Assembly (NCBI GenBank): GCA_027459505.1
Contig: DAIDIE010000023.1
Coordinates: 62,001 to 126,000 of the forward strand
DNA: 64,000 bases
Source of the DNA: Acidobacteriota bacterium
GTDB lineage: Bacteria; Acidobacteriota; Terriglobia; Terriglobales; SCQP01
Reading direction: 5' to 3'
Part shown: in pieces, positions 62,303 to 64,000 of the stretch
Layout: the number at the start of each line of letters is the position of its first letter
Numbering within the stretch: the first letter of the stretch is position 1
The notes under the pieces: generated by a model
What the model was told of the DNA's origin: nothing
Databases searched by the model: none
The model's input: only the letters and a program-made list of their open reading frames with translations
Program-made: the position numbers and the translations under genes

Positions 62303-62430
62303 AAGTTGTCAGTTGTCAGTTGTGGGTTGTCCCTCTCTCCTTGCATCGAGCACAACATCCGACGCGTACTCCACTCCCCACGGACAACGGACAACCGACA
62401 ACCGGCAACTCGTTCCGACAACCGGCAACT
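62303..62430 (+). repeat. Inverted heptad array B
   Basis: Four left units (to 62330), a spacer of 52 bp beginning CCCTCTCTCC and closely matching that of array A, then inverted units GACAACG/GACAACC/GGCAACT with a partial extra repeat (GACAACC, GGCAACT) to 62430. Confidence 0.82.
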
Positions 62431-62504
62431 CGTAAGCGCCGCCTGAAACCCGCCGCGCCGTACGGTGAACTGTGAACTGTAAACTGTGAACTCTTCGAAT
62501 GCGT

Positions 62505-63566
62505 TCACAGCTTTGGCAGGACCGGGTTGCGCGGGTCGCCTTCGCGGTAGATCTTGATGACCCGCGGCGACATGCGGTTGCGGAGTTCGTCAATGCGGCG
62601 CAGCAGCGAGCCCATCTCCGGGTTGCTGGTGCGGTCCTGCAACCCCTTCTCCCAGTATTTCAGTGGCGTATGGCCGTTGCGGTCGGTGAAGGTCTGGTCC
62701 GCGTGGGCGTTCAACAAAAAGATTGCCAGACTGTTCTGGCCGTACTGGGCGGCGATCATGAGTGCCGTACTGAACCTGCCGTCGAGTTCTTCCAGGGTGG
62801 TATCCACGTCCCAGCCGCGGCTGAGAGCGTTTCTGAAGTAGTCGATATCACCGGTGCGCGCGGCGCGCTCGACGTCCGCCGCGGGAAACGGATTCGGCGG
62901 CGGCTCGGGCGTGGCCGGTTTGTAGGGCTCTGGTATGGTTCCGTCCATGCGCGGCGTGGGAGGCGCCGGGAAGGTGCCAATCTTGTATCCCATCTCCTTT
63001 TCCCAGTGCGCTGGCCAGTCCTCATTGCTGACCTTGGGGGGATACTTCACCACATTCTCGATCTTGATGGGAGGCGTGCCCTGGCGCGCCACGCGGTTGG
63101 CGCGGCAGCCGGTATACGACGGCCGGTCGGTGGGAGGCGGCGTGTCGTTCTCGGCGTCCTTCTTTGCCTCCTCTTCCGCTTCCGCCCCGGTCTTCGGCGG
63201 CCCGAACTCTGCCTCGTGCTGATCGCGCTGCTGGGTCAGGTAGTCCACCGTGCTGGTCCAGGCTTCACTCGACCGCCCTTTGGCAAACGTCGCCAGCACC
63301 ATCTTCACGGCATTGCGGTCGCCGGCAATGGCGTCGTTGCAGCCCAGCAGCATCAGCAGGGAAGCGGTGGTGCGCAGGTGATGTTCGGCTTTCACCGCCA
63401 GCCACAGCGAGAAGTGCGGGTTGTCGAACCAGCGGAAAAGGGTTTCCGGGGTGATACCCGCCTTGTGGCACAAGTCTGCCAGGCACTCGCCCTGGTCCTG
63501 GGTGCGGAGTACGTGCAGGAAGCGTGCCTGATTCGGTGAGGGAGCGTAGCCGTGGGAGTCGTACAT
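62505..63566 (-). CDS. Ankyrin-repeat protein with N-terminal HTH-like domain
   Basis: A 353 aa protein. Residues 10-60 (ARFLHVLRTQDQGECLADLC, AGITPETLFRWFDNP) resemble a phBC6A51-type or terminase-small-subunit helix-turn-helix. A charged linker follows (about 120-210), then ankyrin repeats (AARTGDIDYFRNALSRG, TALMIAAQYGQNSLAIFLL, NGHTPLKYWEKG). No signal peptide. It may be a DNA-linked regulator with a protein-binding part; the function is unknown. Heptad array C directly adjoins its start region. Confidence 0.65.
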   Translation of the reverse strand: MYDSHGYAPSPNQARFLHVLRTQDQGECLADLCHKAGITPETLFRWFDNPHFSLWLAVKAEHHLRTTASLLMLLGCNDAIAGDRNAVKMVLATFAKGRSSEAWTSTVDYLTQQRDQHEAEFGPPKTGAEAEEEAKKDAENDTPPPTDRPSYTGCRANRVARQGTPPIKIENVVKYPPKVSNEDWPAHWEKEMGYKIGTFPAPPTPRMDGTIPEPYKPATPEPPPNPFPAADVERAARTGDIDYFRNALSRGWDVDTTLEELDGRFSTALMIAAQYGQNSLAIFLLNAHADQTFTDRNGHTPLKYWEKGLQDRTSNPEMGSLLRRIDELRNRMSPRVIKIYREGDPRNPVLPKL

Positions 63567-63571
63567 GGGGT

Positions 63572-63606
63572 GAGTTGCCGGTTGTGAGTTGTCAGTTGTC
63601 AGTGGT
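63572..63606 (+). repeat. Heptad array C (left arm only)
   Basis: Five 7-bp units (GAGTTGC, CGGTTGT, GAGTTGT, CAGTTGT, CAGTGGT) directly upstream of the ankyrin gene start. No spacer or inverted arm follows, so it is a partial copy of arrays A and B. Confidence 0.7.
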
Positions 63607-64000
63607 TGGCGGCGCGGTGATCGTTATGCGGCGTCGCTGGCCTCGGCGCGCTAGTCCCGGCAAAATAGTTGCGCTCTTCTGGTTGGATGGGGTTGGAAGG
63701 GCATGGGGTTCGATCGAGGGGCACTCACTTTTTTGTTACTAAATTGTTGCGGGTTGTTACGGAGGGTGTGAGGAAGGGCGCGTGGCGGAGCCAGGTTTGG
63801 GAGCATAACCAGCGATGAAGACCCTGGTTAGCGGCCGGGCGGAGGGAGTCTTCAACTTCTGGTTGGCGGTAGTTCTTTGGGAGGGTTCGATCCGAGTATC
63901 GGGCGCGAGCCGGCTGACGCCGGGGCCCCGTCCTGCCTGCAATGGAAGTGGGCTTTTGCGTTGTGGCGGGACGGGGCGTGGAGGCTGCGCGGCTTTTCTT
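63607..64000. other. Window end without recognisable gene
   Basis: 394 bp up to the edge. There are only short open frames with no similarity that I recognise, some homopolymer-like runs (TTTTTTG at 63728) and no repeat of the families described. A gene may begin beyond the edge. Confidence 0.4.

Noticed and set aside
61296-62430. CRISPR-like array in the heptad region
   Set aside because: Units are 7 bp, tandem without unique spacers, and arranged as inverted arms.

Overview
The window is GC-rich bacterial chromosome with dense genes, many overlapping starts and stops, and frequent GTG/TTG starts. The combination of genes points to a member of the Acidobacteriota: a Myxococcus/Geobacter-like type IV pilus cluster, many secreted carbohydrate-active enzymes, a large Ig/NHL lipoprotein and a small Cys-containing secreted protein of a type common in that phylum. 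This assignment is an inference from gene content; there is no rRNA in the window, and I saw no tRNA.

Layout. 0.1-1.3 kb: site-2 protease with CBS domains. 1.4-6.3 kb: minor pilin genes (PilV-, PilW- and two PilX-like). 6.4-8.3 kb: secreted M61 peptidase. 8.5-12.7 kb: polyphosphate/phosphohistidine group (ppk1, sixA-like, convergent ppx/gppA-HD) with a possible Pho box. 12.9-14.8 kb: ispD and a YacL-type PIN protein. 15.1-22.1 kb: the conserved translation operon rimP-nusA-infB-ylxP-rbfA-nrnA behind a leader of stacked hairpins. 22.3-35.3 kb: accessory genes (Tat-exported TIM-barrel protein, LiaF/LytS/LytR-like envelope-sensing operon, DUF2235 hydrolase, YicC, YceI, GH3 beta-glucosidase, PAP2-type membrane enzyme). 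35.6-50.1 kb: main pilus cluster: two pilins, a PilH/PilI-like ABC transporter, a TPR protein, a TMTC-like membrane glycosyltransferase, PilC, a second polytopic glycosyltransferase-like protein, PilB, PilM, PilN, PilO, PilP-like, and a pseudopilin with a collagen-like tail. 50.4-61.2 kb: surface and secreted proteins, a TrmJ-like methyltransferase, GT4 and PIG-L enzymes, NHL-repeat lipoprotein, GH9 cellulase. 61.3-63.6 kb: a REP/RAYT island (frameshifted REP-associated transposase, three REP hairpins, arrays of 7-bp repeats) and an ankyrin protein.

The most unusual feature is an interspersed element of about 180-230 bp present eight times between 23.2 and 59.4 kb, always intergenic, always in the same orientation, and always within about 100 bp of the stop codon of a flanking gene. 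It has several hairpins; three stem substitutions all keep pairing (U-G) only in the plus-strand transcript. It has optional modules found in all four combinations, which indicates recombination between copies. I do not recognise it as a known family; it may be a structured RNA or a non-autonomous repeat. No CRISPR array or prophage was seen.
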